A stretch of DNA of 64,000 nucleotides from JBMNGO01 sp050949885 (GCA_050949885.1 JBMNGO010000002.1:186001-250000), one strand, 5' to 3'. Positions 34,728 to 44,204 are shown, numbered from the stretch's first letter. A program made the numbers and translations. Notes: a model not told the origin generated them from the letters alone.

Positions 34728-36665
34728 TTATTTAACCCGGCTCCCCGGTTTTATGTTTTCTACCGTTAATACTTCTAAACCATTATCATCGGAGGCTGCC
34801 AGAATCATGCCTTCACTTAGTACTCCTCTTAATTTGGTGGGCATTAAATTGGCAACCAGTATAAGCCTTTTTCCAATTAAATCTTCGGGCTGGTAACTTT
34901 GAGCAATACCTGATACTACGGTTCTTTCTTCCTTATCCAGCTTGAGTTTGAGAACCAGTAGTTTATCTGCTTTGGGCATTTTTTGACAGTCAATAACCTC
35001 TGCTACCCGAAAATCAATTTTGGCAAAATCATCAATAGTAATTGTAACCGGGCCCCTATCCGCCTTTTTGCCATCCTTTTCCTCCGCCGTTGGGGGCTTT
35101 TTATCCGTAGCAGGTTCTTCTAAACCGTTTAATTCCACCCGGGGGAAAAGGGCGTCTCCCCTGGACACCTTAATGCCTGCCGGGCACAATCCCCACTGAC
35201 CCGCGGCCACCCAGTCAATCTGATTTAAATCGCCAAAAATAGGGATTTGCTGGCTGGCTCTCTGCGCCAGGGTCGGCATTACTGGTGAAAAGAGTATTAC
35301 ACTTATACGTATACTTTCGGCCAAATTGTACATTACAGTGGCTAGTCGGGGAATCTTATTTTCGTCTTTTGCCAAACGCCATGGCTCGGTTTCGTCAATA
35401 TACTTATTGGCCCGGGAGACAAGTTTGGCTACGGCCAGCAAGTAAGCGTTAAAATCCAATTGTTCCAATTTGTTGGTAGCTTCTTGAAATGCTTCTTGGG
35501 CGGTCTTTCTTAATTCCTGGTCGATTTCCTCTGTCAATGCCGGTTCTGGAATTTGTCCCTGGAAATACTTTAGAATCATGGCCACCGTCCTGCTGACCAA
35601 ATTGCCCAGATCATTGGCCAAATCAGAGTTGATGCGCTTTATCAGCATTTCTTCTGAATAATTGCCATCCTGCCCATAATTGAGCTCTTTCAAAAGGTAA
35701 TAGCGAACCGCGTCAACACCGTATTTATCAACCAAAACCGCAGGATCAATTACATTCCCTTTCGACTTGGACATTTTCCCGCCTTCCAGCATTATCCAGC
35801 CATGGGCCATGACTTTCTCGGGCAACGGTAAATCCAGCGCCATCAACAATATGGGCCAGATTATAGCATGAAAGCGGATTATATCTTTGGCCATGAGGTG
35901 TACATCAGCCGGCCAGTATCTGTTAAACTTTTCCTCATCCTGCAAATAGCCGACCCCGGTCAAATAATTGGTTAAAGCATCAACCCAAACATAAATAACA
36001 TGTTTATCATTAAATGGAACGGGAATGCCCCATTTAAATGTAGTGCGGGAAACACACAAATCCTCCAGCCCGCTCTTGATAAAGCTGACAATTTCATTTC
36101 TCCGGGATTCCGGTTGAATGAATTCCGGATGGGTTTCAATATGGTGTAATAACCGATCGGCATATTTTGACATGTTAAAAAAATAACTCTCTTCTTTTAG
36201 CAGCTGTACTTCTCTGCCGCAATCAGGACAATTGCCGTCAACCAGCTGCCTGGTGGTAAAAAAGGTTTCACAGGGCGTGCAATACCAGCCTTCGTACTGT
36301 GAAACGTATATATCGCCTTTATCATATATTTTTTGAAATACCTGCTTGACTACCTCTTCATGGCGAGGTTCTGTAGTCCTTATAAAATCATCATGGGAAA
36401 TCAGCATTTTTTCCCATAGTTTCTTAATATCGGCAACAATCCCATCTACGTATGCTTTAGGTTCCATTCCTTTAGCGTGAGCGACTTTTTCAATCTTCTG
36501 CCCATGCTCATCAGTTCCAGTCAGGTAATAAACATCATAACCTTGCATGCGTTTAAAACGAGCCATACAATCGGCTGCAACTGTAGTATAGGCATGTCCT
36601 ATGTGCAAATTATCACTGGGATAATATATGGGGGTAGTGATATAATATGTATCGCGGTTTTGCAC
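34728..36665 (-). CDS. metG: Methionyl-tRNA synthetase
   Basis: The 645-residue class I synthetase has the HIGH motif as HIGHAYTTVAADC near residue 20, zinc-binding cysteines in CTPCETFFTTRQLVDGNCPDC, and KMSKSKGNVIDP. It also has an anticodon-binding helical domain and a C-terminal tRNA-binding OB fold (FRVAEVIDCQKMPKADKLLV). It charges initiator and elongator tRNA-Met. GTG at 36665 follows AGGAGG. It is transcribed divergently from abrB. I see no T-box or SAM riboswitch in the 200-bp upstream gap. Confidence 0.97.
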   Translation of the reverse strand: MQNRDTYYITTPIYYPSDNLHIGHAYTTVAADCMARFKRMQGYDVYYLTGTDEHGQKIEKVAHAKGMEPKAYVDGIVADIKKLWEKMLISHDDFIRTTEPRHEEVVKQVFQKIYDKGDIYVSQYEGWYCTPCETFFTTRQLVDGNCPDCGREVQLLKEESYFFNMSKYADRLLHHIETHPEFIQPESRRNEIVSFIKSGLEDLCVSRTTFKWGIPVPFNDKHVIYVWVDALTNYLTGVGYLQDEEKFNRYWPADVHLMAKDIIRFHAIIWPILLMALDLPLPEKVMAHGWIMLEGGKMSKSKGNVIDPAVLVDKYGVDAVRYYLLKELNYGQDGNYSEEMLIKRINSDLANDLGNLVSRTVAMILKYFQGQIPEPALTEEIDQELRKTAQEAFQEATNKLEQLDFNAYLLAVAKLVSRANKYIDETEPWRLAKDENKIPRLATVMYNLAESIRISVILFSPVMPTLAQRASQQIPIFGDLNQIDWVAAGQWGLCPAGIKVSRGDALFPRVELNGLEEPATDKKPPTAEEKDGKKADRGPVTITIDDFAKIDFRVAEVIDCQKMPKADKLLVLKLKLDKEERTVVSGIAQSYQPEDLIGKRLILVANLMPTKLRGVLSEGMILAASDDNGLEVLTVENIKPGSRVK

Positions 36666-36919
36666 AATGGTCCCTCCTGTATTTATGCTATTTTGTATGT
36701 TGTATAGTTTACCACATTTTTGTCTCTGTATCCTGCTTGGCCTTCATTTGACTTTGTCATTTTTTGTTTTTAATATTTAACAAAACATTTCATAAATTCA
36801 CAAAATAACCCTTTTGAATAACTTTTTGTTAATTTTTGTTGAAAAATGCTTGACTTTTTCTACCATCTTTGGTACCCTTTGTCTCAAAGATATACAAATT
36901 GAGGAAGGTTGGGTTTATT

Positions 36920-37171
36920 ATGATGAAATCAACAGGAGTGGTAAGAAAAGTCGATGAGCTGGGACGCATCGTTATTCCTATTGAACTACGGCGTACTATG
37001 GGAATCGAAGAAAAAGATGCGTTAGAAATCTATGTCGATAACGACAAAATCATTCTCAAGAAATATGAGCCGGCATGCATTTTTTGTGGAAATGCCGAAG
37101 AAGTATTAAATTACAAAGGCAAAAACCTCTGCAGAAGCTGCCTGACTGAGCTCACCAAAAAGGTAGGTTAA
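36920..37171 (+). CDS. abrB: AbrB-family transition state regulator
   Basis: This 83-residue regulator has the AbrB swapped-hairpin DNA-binding domain (STGVVRKVDELGRIVIPIEL, then MGIEEKDALEIYVDNDKIIL). Its C-terminus is a small zinc ribbon (CIFCG...CRSC), the form common in Clostridia; Bacillus AbrB lacks it. AbrB represses post-exponential genes, sporulation and secondary functions. The start may be ATG 36920 or 36923, both 6-9 nt after the GGTTGGG stretch. Its stop is 12 nt from that of rsmI on the other strand. Confidence 0.92.
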   Translation: MMKSTGVVRKVDELGRIVIPIELRRTMGIEEKDALEIYVDNDKIILKKYEPACIFCGNAEEVLNYKGKNLCRSCLTELTKKVG

Positions 37172-37183
37172 TAGGCCAGTTTA

Positions 37184-38014
37184 TTAGGAATCTTTTTCAA
37201 TCATACTATTGTAAATAACGGATTTTTTAATGCCATATTCTTTAGCCTTCATTTTGAGGGCTTGTTTTTTATTCCAGCCTGATTCCACCATATGATTAAT
37301 TTCCTCCTTTATTTGCTTAAGGTCAGGGGTAACCATTTGGCTTTCTTTTCCTTCTATTACCAGACAAAATTCTCCTCGCAAGGTTATTCCTGTAAAGTAA
37401 TCTTTGACTTCCTTAATCGTTCCTCTTTTTACTTCTTCATGGAGTTTGGTTATTTCCCGGGCTACAGAAATATGCCGGGCTTGCCCCAAGATTTCCTCCA
37501 GGTCAGATAGGGCAGCAATAAGCCGGTGCGGAGTCTCATAAACCACAATGGTCCTTGCTTCATCCTTCAGGCTGCTTAGTAACTTTCTCCGTTCATTTTT
37601 ATTGGCGGGAAGATATCCTTCGAAAACAAAGGGGGCTATTTTAAAACCTGACAATATTAATGCGCAGATAAGAGCGGAGGGCCCGGGGATTATCTCAATA
37701 GGCACCCCGGCCTCAATTGCTTTTCTTAACAGCCCTTCCCCTGGATCACACAAAGCAGGCATACCTGCATCAGAGACTAGGGCAATCTGTTTCCCTTTTA
37801 GTAATTCCTCTACTAGGAATCTTTCGCGGCCCGGATCACTATACTGATGATAGCTGACCATTTTCTTCTTGATATGATAGTAATTTAGGAGTTTTACCGT
37901 ATTACGCGTATCCTCGCAGGCAATAAGATCCACCTGGCGCAGGGTTTTAAGCAGCCTGATACTAACATCTTGAAGGTTCCCAATGGGGGTTCCGCATATA
38001 TATAATTTTCCCAT
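37184..38014 (-). CDS. rsmI: 16S rRNA (cytidine1402-2'-O)-methyltransferase
   Basis: The 276-residue protein has the RsmI/YabC N-terminal motif LYICGTPIGNLQDVSIRLLK and then LIACEDTRNTVKLL. The SAM-binding VSDAGMPALCDPG and IPGPSALICALILSG follow. It methylates the ribose of C1402 in the decoding centre. The gene follows trmN6-like and yabA, as in Bacillus (yabA-yabB-yazA-rsmI), but yazA (a GIY-YIG protein) is missing. The C-terminal tail of about 45 residues is basic. Confidence 0.95.
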   Translation of the reverse strand: MGKLYICGTPIGNLQDVSIRLLKTLRQVDLIACEDTRNTVKLLNYYHIKKKMVSYHQYSDPGRERFLVEELLKGKQIALVSDAGMPALCDPGEGLLRKAIEAGVPIEIIPGPSALICALILSGFKIAPFVFEGYLPANKNERRKLLSSLKDEARTIVVYETPHRLIAALSDLEEILGQARHISVAREITKLHEEVKRGTIKEVKDYFTGITLRGEFCLVIEGKESQMVTPDLKQIKEEINHMVESGWNKKQALKMKAKEYGIKKSVIYNSMIEKDS

Positions 38015-38059
38015 AATTGACCTCCATAACGATCTGGAGTTGACCTACATAGGGGCTTA

Positions 38060-38809
38060 CTAATTTAAGCTGTATAGTTCCTGTATTTCCCGAGAGTATT
38101 CTCCCGGCCTGCTATATAGGATTAACGGTGGTAGAACCGACAGGCTGGTTTTAGTGTTTTTTTTCCCTGCAAACAGAACCTGGGTAGCCTCGCGATCAGC
38201 AAAAGCATGAACCGTTCTTACTCTATCAGGTGTTATCCCTTGGTCTATACACAGCTGGAATATTTCCGGCAGTCTACTGGCCCGGTGAATTAGACAAAAG
38301 TTCCCTCCTGGAACCAGAAGGTAAGCAGCAGCCTCAACCACTTCTCTCAAGCTGATTTCTACTTCATGCCGGGCAATAGATTCTTCCCTATTCGTGTTCA
38401 CTTTACCTTCGCCTTTTCGCCAAAAAGGCGGGTTGCTCATCACCAGATCAAAAGTACGAGGGGGAAAGATCTGTTTTGTGTCCCTAATGTCTTCTTGCCT
38501 TATGTCAATATTAGATAGCCGATTAAGGGCGATGCTCTTTCTGGCTCTCTCCACCATAGCAGCTTGCATTTCAATACCGGTAATATGTATGGATGGGCTT
38601 CTAGCTGACATTAGAAGCGGAATTATTCCATTGCCAGTACCCAAATCAATTACTTTCTCTTGTCCATTTAAAATAGGAAACTGAGCTAATAGGACGGAAT
38701 CAATGGAAAAACGATACCCTTTGCGAGGCTGAATTATTTTTAGGCCACCAATCAGCAGATCATCTAAGGTCTCGTCATCTTCAACTATAACCTGGGGTTG
38801 GTTATGCAT
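38060..38809 (-). CDS. tRNA1(Val) adenine37-N6-methyltransferase-like (TrmN6/YabB)
   Basis: A 249-residue class I SAM methyltransferase: VIDLGTGNGIIPLLMSARSP (motif I) at about residues 54-73, TGIEMQAAMVERA (motif II), and the catalytic VMSNPPFWRKGEG (NPPY-like motif IV) near 126. This matches the YabB/TrmN6 group that methylates A37 of a tRNA. The place after yabA agrees. Which tRNA is modified is not visible from sequence. Confidence 0.9.
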   Translation of the reverse strand: MHNQPQVIVEDDETLDDLLIGGLKIIQPRKGYRFSIDSVLLAQFPILNGQEKVIDLGTGNGIIPLLMSARSPSIHITGIEMQAAMVERARKSIALNRLSNIDIRQEDIRDTKQIFPPRTFDLVMSNPPFWRKGEGKVNTNREESIARHEVEISLREVVEAAAYLLVPGGNFCLIHRASRLPEIFQLCIDQGITPDRVRTVHAFADREATQVLFAGKKNTKTSLSVLPPLILYSRPGEYSREIQELYSLN

Positions 38810-38815
38810 ATAGGA

Positions 38816-39091
38816 TTACTCCTTGTTCATAAATGATATACAAAAAAGACATTCATCTTGCCTCGGTTTGCCAAAAGCTATAGAACAAATATGAAACCCC
38901 TCGTTATATAATCTGCCCAGATTTTCATACCCCTCTCCTTCAAACAATTCCAAATCCGGATATTCAGTTGATTGTGTTTCGCCTCCAGAATAAGTATTTT
39001 TCTCCAGGAGAGCTATCCTTTCTTTTAATTCCCCTACTTCAATAATCAGTTCCCTGATAATGTTCTTCATTTCCAGGACAGTTTTCTCCAT
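38816..39091 (-). CDS. yabA: Replication initiation control protein YabA
   Basis: This 91-residue protein has an N-terminal leucine-zipper-like helix (residues 4-30, ELIIEVGELKERIALLEKN) and a C-terminal zinc-binding motif HIC...CLFC (RPRQDECLFCISF). That pair of elements defines YabA, a tetramer that binds DnaA and DnaN to limit initiation in Bacillus. ATG at 39091 has GGGGAGGAC upstream. Its start overlaps the 3' end of ricT by 53 nt. The zinc motif is intact although the protein is a little shorter than the Bacillus one. Confidence 0.87.
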   Translation of the reverse strand: MEKTVLEMKNIIRELIIEVGELKERIALLEKNTYSGGETQSTEYPDLELFEGEGYENLGRLYNEGFHICSIAFGKPRQDECLFCISFMNKE

Positions 39092-39755
39092 GCTTGTCCT
39101 CCCCTTGTTGCCGTACACCGTTGTTTTCAGACTCATATTTGAGGCAACACATTAGTCTTCCGCAAATCCCTGAAATCTTTGCTGGATTAAGTGATAGGTT
39201 CTGTTCTTTGGCCATGCGAATGGATACGGGCTCAAATTCCCCCAAAAAACAATTACAACATAGAACCCTGCCGCAAGCACCTATTCCCCCAAGCATTTTG
39301 GCTTCATCCCTGACCCCTATTTGCCTCAGCTCAATTCTGGTCCTAAAAACAGCTGCCAGGTCTTTTACCAGTTCCCTGAAGTCAACTCGGCCTTCGGTTG
39401 TAAAGTAAAAAATAATTTTTCCCATGTCAAAAGTATACTCAACGTCAATTAATCGCATAGGCAAGCCGTGTTCCTTTATTTTTTGCTTACATATTTCAAA
39501 AGCTTCCGCTGCTTTTTGTTTGTTTCTTTGATATACGGCATGATCCTCTTCTGTAGCCCGGCGAATTACTTTTTTTAAAGGAAGAACCAGAGACTCTTCG
39601 CTCAAATCTCTCTTACCCAAGGCTACAGTCCCGTATTCAATTCCTCTTATAGTCTCAACGATTACCGCATCATCAGGCTTAAGATCAAATTCCTCAACAT
39701 CAAAATAATATATTTTACCGGCAGGCTTAAATCGTATTCCTGCAACCCATACCAA
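39039..39755 (-). CDS. ricT: PSP1-domain protein RicT (YaaT)
   Basis: The 238-residue protein is of the PSP1 family: residues about 60-145 form the core domain and GRVLCCNCFLGEF, then GICGRLMCCLKYE, carry the Cys pairs that bind Fe-S clusters in the RicT-RicA-RicF complex. The complex stimulates RNase Y-dependent mRNA maturation and phosphorelay in Bacillus. The start is TTG at 39755 with AGGAGG 8 nt upstream; a GTG at 39764 overlaps that site. It is directly behind holB. Confidence 0.92.
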   Translation of the reverse strand: MVWVAGIRFKPAGKIYYFDVEEFDLKPDDAVIVETIRGIEYGTVALGKRDLSEESLVLPLKKVIRRATEEDHAVYQRNKQKAAEAFEICKQKIKEHGLPMRLIDVEYTFDMGKIIFYFTTEGRVDFRELVKDLAAVFRTRIELRQIGVRDEAKMLGGIGACGRVLCCNCFLGEFEPVSIRMAKEQNLSLNPAKISGICGRLMCCLKYESENNGVRQQGEDKHGENCPGNEEHYQGTDY

Positions 39756-39786
39756 AATAAACACCTCCTTTATTCGTTTTTACATG

Positions 39787-40752
39787 TTAATCCTTTTCTG
39801 GGATTATACTCCAGATTGCATAACAAATATTAATATTTAATAAAAGTGAATTCAGGCTTCTCCTGTAATACTGTCGCAAGAAGATAAGCTTATTTATAGC
39901 ATTCCTAATTTTATCCGGATTAATGGGTTGCCTTACCTTCAATTGAGAAATAATCTGCGGAACTGCCAGATATTCTGTTTTCCCGGTTTCTTGGAATATG
40001 TAAAGGTCTCTTAGTATTGTTTCCATCATACTGGCCTTTAAAACCGGGGAAGTATTCATCCCTTCAGCAACCTCAAATACGTGTACTACTTCCCCTTCTA
40101 ATAGTTTTCTCATATTTTTTACGGTATCTTCCCATATTGTATCAAGCTCCTCCTCCTGTGCAAACTGTAAAGCCAGCCCCAGGCTGCCGTGACTTATCAT
40201 GGCTATATGGCTGCACTGTTGCGGCTTGAAGCCTTTTTCGGCCAAAAATCTTTTTATATCATCTGACGGAATAAGAGAAAACCTTACCACCTGGCAACGG
40301 GAAAAAATTGTCTCAGGTAAGTTGTCTTCGTCACAAACCAGTATAATCAGGGCAAAATGAGGAGGTTCTTCCAGTGTTTTTAATAGGGCATTAGCGGCCT
40401 CTTTACTCATTAAATGAGCGTCTCTGACAATAACAATCCTGTATTCTGCCCGGTAAGGCCTTAAAGATAACCAGGGTTCTAACACCCTGGTTATTTGCTC
40501 TTTTCCAATCACAGTTTTGTTTTCAGGTTTATTGATAATTAATATATCCGGATAATCCTCGGAAAAAGCCCTAACTCCGTCAGGATCAGAAGAATAAATG
40601 ACAGAGTAGGCAAAGGCCCTAGCCGCCAGCATCTTCCCGACCCCAGCAGGTCCTAAAAAAGCATAGGCATGGCTCAAGTGCGCCGTTTTTATATATTGTA
40701 GGAGATTGCTAATGGCTTTATCCTGCCCAATTATATCTTTAAAATAATCCAT
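39787..40752 (-). CDS. holB: DNA polymerase III subunit delta'
   Basis: A 321-residue AAA+ clamp-loader subunit: FKDIIGQDKAISNLLQYIKT at the start, AFLGPAGVGKMLAARAFAY (Walker A), and MSKEAANALLKTLEEPPHFA followed by the SRC-type arginine finger region. It works with delta and the DnaX gamma/tau in loading the beta clamp. ATG at 40752 has AAGGAGG 5 nt upstream, so I discarded a longer N-terminus. It sits behind tmk, as in Bacillus. Confidence 0.93.
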   Translation of the reverse strand: MDYFKDIIGQDKAISNLLQYIKTAHLSHAYAFLGPAGVGKMLAARAFAYSVIYSSDPDGVRAFSEDYPDILIINKPENKTVIGKEQITRVLEPWLSLRPYRAEYRIVIVRDAHLMSKEAANALLKTLEEPPHFALIILVCDEDNLPETIFSRCQVVRFSLIPSDDIKRFLAEKGFKPQQCSHIAMISHGSLGLALQFAQEEELDTIWEDTVKNMRKLLEGEVVHVFEVAEGMNTSPVLKASMMETILRDLYIFQETGKTEYLAVPQIISQLKVRQPINPDKIRNAINKLIFLRQYYRRSLNSLLLNINICYAIWSIIPEKD

Positions 40753-40815
40753 CAAAGCCTCCTTGCCAGCATGCTCAGTTGTTGGCCGGCATTTGTTTTG
40801 GTCTCTCAACTGCCT

Positions 40816-41433
40816 TTACAGATTAAGGCAATTAATTAGATCATAGGCCTGGCTGACCACTGCTTCAAAGGGCTGGGCAGCATTTATAATCTTTACCCTT
40901 TGGGGTTCCGCCTCAGCAATTCTTAGATAACCTTGCCGAACCTTTTCCTGGAAAGCATCCCCTTCCGATTCCAGCCGGTCGGGACTCTGCCCTGCTTTGC
41001 GTGTTTTGGCCTTTATTACATCTAAGTCCAATATTATAGTTAAATCTGGTATTACCCCACCAGTGCAAAACCGATTTAACTCCTTTATTTGTTGCATTTC
41101 CAGGTTCCTTCCGGCACCCTGATAAGCAACGGTAGAATCTATATATCTGTCTGCCAAAACCATCCTTCCCGCCTCCAGAGCGGGTTTAATTACTTCACTG
41201 ACTACCTGACTCCTGGCCGCAGCATAAAGCAAAGCCTCCGTCCTGGCTATCATGCGGTAATTCTTGGCATCCAGTAAAATTTCTCTAATTTTTTCCGATA
41301 TGAATGTACCCCCCGGCTCTCTGATACAGACTGGTTTTTCATCGCTAAAACGCTCCTGTAAAGCCTTAAGCAGGGTGGTTTTGCCGGATCCATCAATTCC
41401 TTCCAGGCTAATAAAGACTCCTTTTTTCTTCAT
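40816..41433 (-). CDS. tmk: Thymidylate kinase
   Basis: This 205-residue enzyme has the P-loop FISLEGIDGSGKTTLLKAL, the DRYIDSTVAYQGAGR motif and the lid-like region with EGDAFQEKVRQGY. It phosphorylates dTMP to dTDP for DNA synthesis. ATG at 41433 is only 5 nt from the stop of the YaaO-like gene, so the two are surely one transcript. The order YaaO-like, tmk, holB matches the Bacillus yaaO-tmk-yaaQ-yaaR-holB stretch without yaaQ and yaaR. Confidence 0.96.
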   Translation of the reverse strand: MKKKGVFISLEGIDGSGKTTLLKALQERFSDEKPVCIREPGGTFISEKIREILLDAKNYRMIARTEALLYAAARSQVVSEVIKPALEAGRMVLADRYIDSTVAYQGAGRNLEMQQIKELNRFCTGGVIPDLTIILDLDVIKAKTRKAGQSPDRLESEGDAFQEKVRQGYLRIAEAEPQRVKIINAAQPFEAVVSQAYDLINCLNL

Positions 41434-41438
41434 TATAA

Positions 41439-42887
41439 CTACTCTCCATCTATCACTTTTATATATTCCATAGCCGGGTGCATACTGCCCTGTAGCCTAA
41501 TCCTGTGTTCTCTTAAATATATCAAATAATCAATTATTTCCGGGGTAATTATTTCACCCGGAAGCAGGCAGGGAATCCCTGGAGGATATACTGCTATCAT
41601 TTCGCCCGAAACCCTTCCCCGGCTGTCGGCCAGTGGTATTGAGGTCTTAGCAGCAAAATAAGCTTCTCGAGGGTTTAATGCCTTTTGCGGATCGGGAGGA
41701 ATTATTTCAACACTTCTTGGCTGGCTTTTTCCGGCGGTATAGTATTTATCAGCCAGTGCCCCCAGCGCCACGTACAGCCGTTCCCAGTCTTCCCTTTCAT
41801 GAAACATGGACATCATCGCCAGTAATAAGTTTGGGGCTTCCAGCTCCACTTGGATATGGTATTGGCTCCTCAGAAGATATGACAGCTGAATTCCATCGAT
41901 TTCCCATCCATCAAGAACCACTAATAATTTCAGGGGATCTGCCTGATTTACTTCTGCCAATCTAGTCCATTCTTCCCCTCCATAGCATTTAAGCCCTTTG
42001 ATCCCGTTTATCCGCTTAGTATATTCTTGAGATAGCTGCAAGGCCCTGTCCAAATAGGTTCGTCCCTCAGTAACCATGAAGTATCGGGCTAGGTCTATAG
42101 AGGCGAGAATAGGAAAGGATGGACTAGTGGTAGTTACCATACTATAGGCCTCAAAAAAGTCCTCCCTTTTTTCCGTATATTTGCCCAGATGAACAGTTCC
42201 TCCCTGATTCAATACAGGCAATGTCTTGTGCAGTCCGTTAACCGATGCATCTGCTCCATCTTCTAAGGCAGTCCGCGGATAAAGCGGATGAAATGCAAAA
42301 TGTCCTCCGTGCGCCTCGTCTACAAAAAGCCACTTACCCTTAGCACCGGTTTGCTGGGCAATCTCTTTTATGTTACAGGTAGTACCATAAAAACTTGGAC
42401 TGGTCAAAAAAACGGCTTCAGCATCCGGGTGTTCGCAAAGAGCATTAATAACATCCTCACTATAAACAGAAAGGGATAATCCAAGCTCTGGTACTATCTT
42501 ACAGGGAATATAAACAGGGTCTATGTCAGCCAGTACCATCCCCCCAAAAAAAGCCTTATGGGCATTCCTGGGTACCAGCACTTTTTTCCCGCCACCTCCC
42601 AGACTCAAAAACAAGCTATGAATACCAGAAGTGGCACCGTTAACCAGGAAAAAACTCTCTTTGGCTCGATATGCCCTGGCCAGCAGCGTTTGTCCTACTT
42701 TGATTGCTTCCTGGGGCCTATGTAGATCATCAATACCAGGTACCTCTGTAACGTCTAATTTGCCAATGGCCTTAAATTCCTCAACCATAAAACCTTTTCC
42801 GCCATTGTGCCCCGGCATATGTAACCTAATATTTTCTTCCTTACAATATTCTTGAAGCAGATCATATATAGGCGTACCCTGATCCAT
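41439..42887 (-). CDS. PLP-dependent Orn/Lys/Arg decarboxylase family protein (YaaO-like)
   Basis: The 482-residue fold type I PLP enzyme has HMPGHNGGKGF near residue 22, VNGATSGIHSLFLSLGGG, and the PLP-site lysine in VNGLHKTLPVLNQGG; the Asp of FVDEAHGGHFAF holds the pyridine nitrogen. The family includes lysine and arginine decarboxylases. The substrate is not certain: in Bacillus YaaO is an orphan. It is the first gene of the tmk-holB unit. Codon use looks like its neighbours. Confidence 0.9.
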   Translation of the reverse strand: MDQGTPIYDLLQEYCKEENIRLHMPGHNGGKGFMVEEFKAIGKLDVTEVPGIDDLHRPQEAIKVGQTLLARAYRAKESFFLVNGATSGIHSLFLSLGGGGKKVLVPRNAHKAFFGGMVLADIDPVYIPCKIVPELGLSLSVYSEDVINALCEHPDAEAVFLTSPSFYGTTCNIKEIAQQTGAKGKWLFVDEAHGGHFAFHPLYPRTALEDGADASVNGLHKTLPVLNQGGTVHLGKYTEKREDFFEAYSMVTTTSPSFPILASIDLARYFMVTEGRTYLDRALQLSQEYTKRINGIKGLKCYGGEEWTRLAEVNQADPLKLLVVLDGWEIDGIQLSYLLRSQYHIQVELEAPNLLLAMMSMFHEREDWERLYVALGALADKYYTAGKSQPRSVEIIPPDPQKALNPREAYFAAKTSIPLADSRGRVSGEMIAVYPPGIPCLLPGEIITPEIIDYLIYLREHRIRLQGSMHPAMEYIKVIDGE

Positions 42888-42936
42888 TTGTCTGTAAGCT
42901 CATCCTTCCTCTTAACCTAAAATCTATTCCTCCTTT

Positions 42937-43173
42937 TCAGCCCAGAAAGCTGTCAGAGTAAAAGAATTCATTAAAAATTCTAGCTAAATTGCCCATTACC
43001 TCTCGATAATAAGGAGATCCTATTTCGGAATTTATAATTTTCTTTTCACACTCCTGACAAACAAAGATCTTCCTAAGTTTCCATCCTCCGCGAATTCCTT
43101 TCTCCGGTACTTGATGGCAGAAGGAGCACCTAGGGACCACATTATCAATTTGCTTAAGCTCTTCATTATCCAT
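42937..43173 (-). CDS. csfB: Anti-sigma-G factor Gin (CsfB)
   Basis: A 78-residue protein with two CxxC pairs, Cys16/Cys19 and Cys39/Cys42 (VVPRCSFCHQ and FVCQECEKKIINSE), and then a YYREVMGNLARIF segment. That is the layout of CsfB/Gin, which binds SigG (and SigE) to prevent early or misplaced activity. In Bacillus csfB also lies just upstream of yaaN-yaaO-tmk. The Shine-Dalgarno site is weak. Its two cysteine pairs argue for a zinc-binding dimer. Confidence 0.85.
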   Translation of the reverse strand: MDNEELKQIDNVVPRCSFCHQVPEKGIRGGWKLRKIFVCQECEKKIINSEIGSPYYREVMGNLARIFNEFFYSDSFLG

Positions 43174-43348
43174 AATTCTTTTCTCTTTTCCGTATAACCA
43201 CTCTGTATCTACACATTATTCTGTTTTTGTTAAGTATGTTACCAGTCATAATATAATTAAGGCTTGATCCTTAACATAAGACACTGAATAGCCTGATAAT
43301 ATTGAATCCCCCTCCGGGGGGTATAAAGCTCTGTCAGGAACCGGGCAG

Positions 43349-44032
43349 TTACTGGCCTGCTGTTACTAATAGGGCTAAATCTTTTGGTGGTACTGGCGCC
43401 CTATCTTTAAATACCCTCATATTATCGCTGGATATATCGTCTATTACCACAATTTGTTTGTCTACCCGGCCAAACTCAAATTTTATGTCCACCAATTCCA
43501 ACCCTAATCGAGCCAAGTCTTCACGAACAATTTCCGCAACCTGTCTGGCTATCTTTTTAATAGCATCAATTTCCGAATTGGATAAGAGATTCAGCTGAAC
43601 AAGTGTCTCATCATTAATCAGTGGATCTCCTCGGTTATCATCCTTTAAAGTTATTTCCACCAAAGCGTCCAATGGTTGAAATTCTTTGGCATAAAGCCCA
43701 TAACGCCGTAAGAAACTACCATATGCCTTAAATCGGCATACTATTTCCAGGCCGTGCCCAAATGTTTCCGCCTTTTTAACTGTCATGGTGTTTTTTTCAA
43801 GATCTGCATCTATATAATGAGAAGGAATGTTTTTTTCTTTTAGCAAATCAAAAAAATGTTTCGACATGGCTAATGCCATTCTTCCTTTTCCTTCCAGCTT
43901 CCCCAGTACAAAATTGGCTCCAGGATCTATTCGGCCATTTTCCCCTGTTACATCATCTTTGAATTCCAATAAACACTTATCACCGTCTAATTCATACACA
44001 TTTTTGGTTTTTCCCTGGTAAACCAGCTTCAT
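43349..44032 (-). CDS. purC: Phosphoribosylaminoimidazole-succinocarboxamide synthase (SAICAR synthetase)
   Basis: The 227-residue enzyme has VYQGKTKNVYELDGDKCLLE at the start, FKDDVTGENGRIDPG and GSFLRRYGLYAKEFQP, then LKDDNRGDPLINDETL, all recognisable in the PurC family. It joins aspartate to CAIR in purine synthesis. It stands alone here, outside a pur operon. Lysine and arginine contents look normal. Its ATG at 44032 is well placed. Confidence 0.92.
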   Translation of the reverse strand: MKLVYQGKTKNVYELDGDKCLLEFKDDVTGENGRIDPGANFVLGKLEGKGRMALAMSKHFFDLLKEKNIPSHYIDADLEKNTMTVKKAETFGHGLEIVCRFKAYGSFLRRYGLYAKEFQPLDALVEITLKDDNRGDPLINDETLVQLNLLSNSEIDAIKKIARQVAEIVREDLARLGLELVDIKFEFGRVDKQIVVIDDISSDNMRVFKDRAPVPPKDLALLVTAGQ

Positions 44033-44204
44033 GGTCTTACATCCTCCTTCATATCTTGTACCTCATTCCTGTAGTTTGTCCACTTATATTTTAGTGTAAT
44101 CTTTTTATAATGCCTATAAAAATATTAATTTAATGGCATTATAACCTTAAATGAATAAATCCAGGCATTTTTATCCATAATAAAAATAAAAAGGGGTGTT
44201 GTAT

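Noticed and set aside
36852..36885. SigA promoter of abrB (TTGACT with a downstream TACCCT)
   Set aside because: The -10 matches only three of six bases, so the call is not supportable.
43306..43325. GC-rich hairpin CCCCC-GGAG-GGGGG after purC
   Set aside because: No T-run follows on the minus strand, so it is not a convincing terminator.
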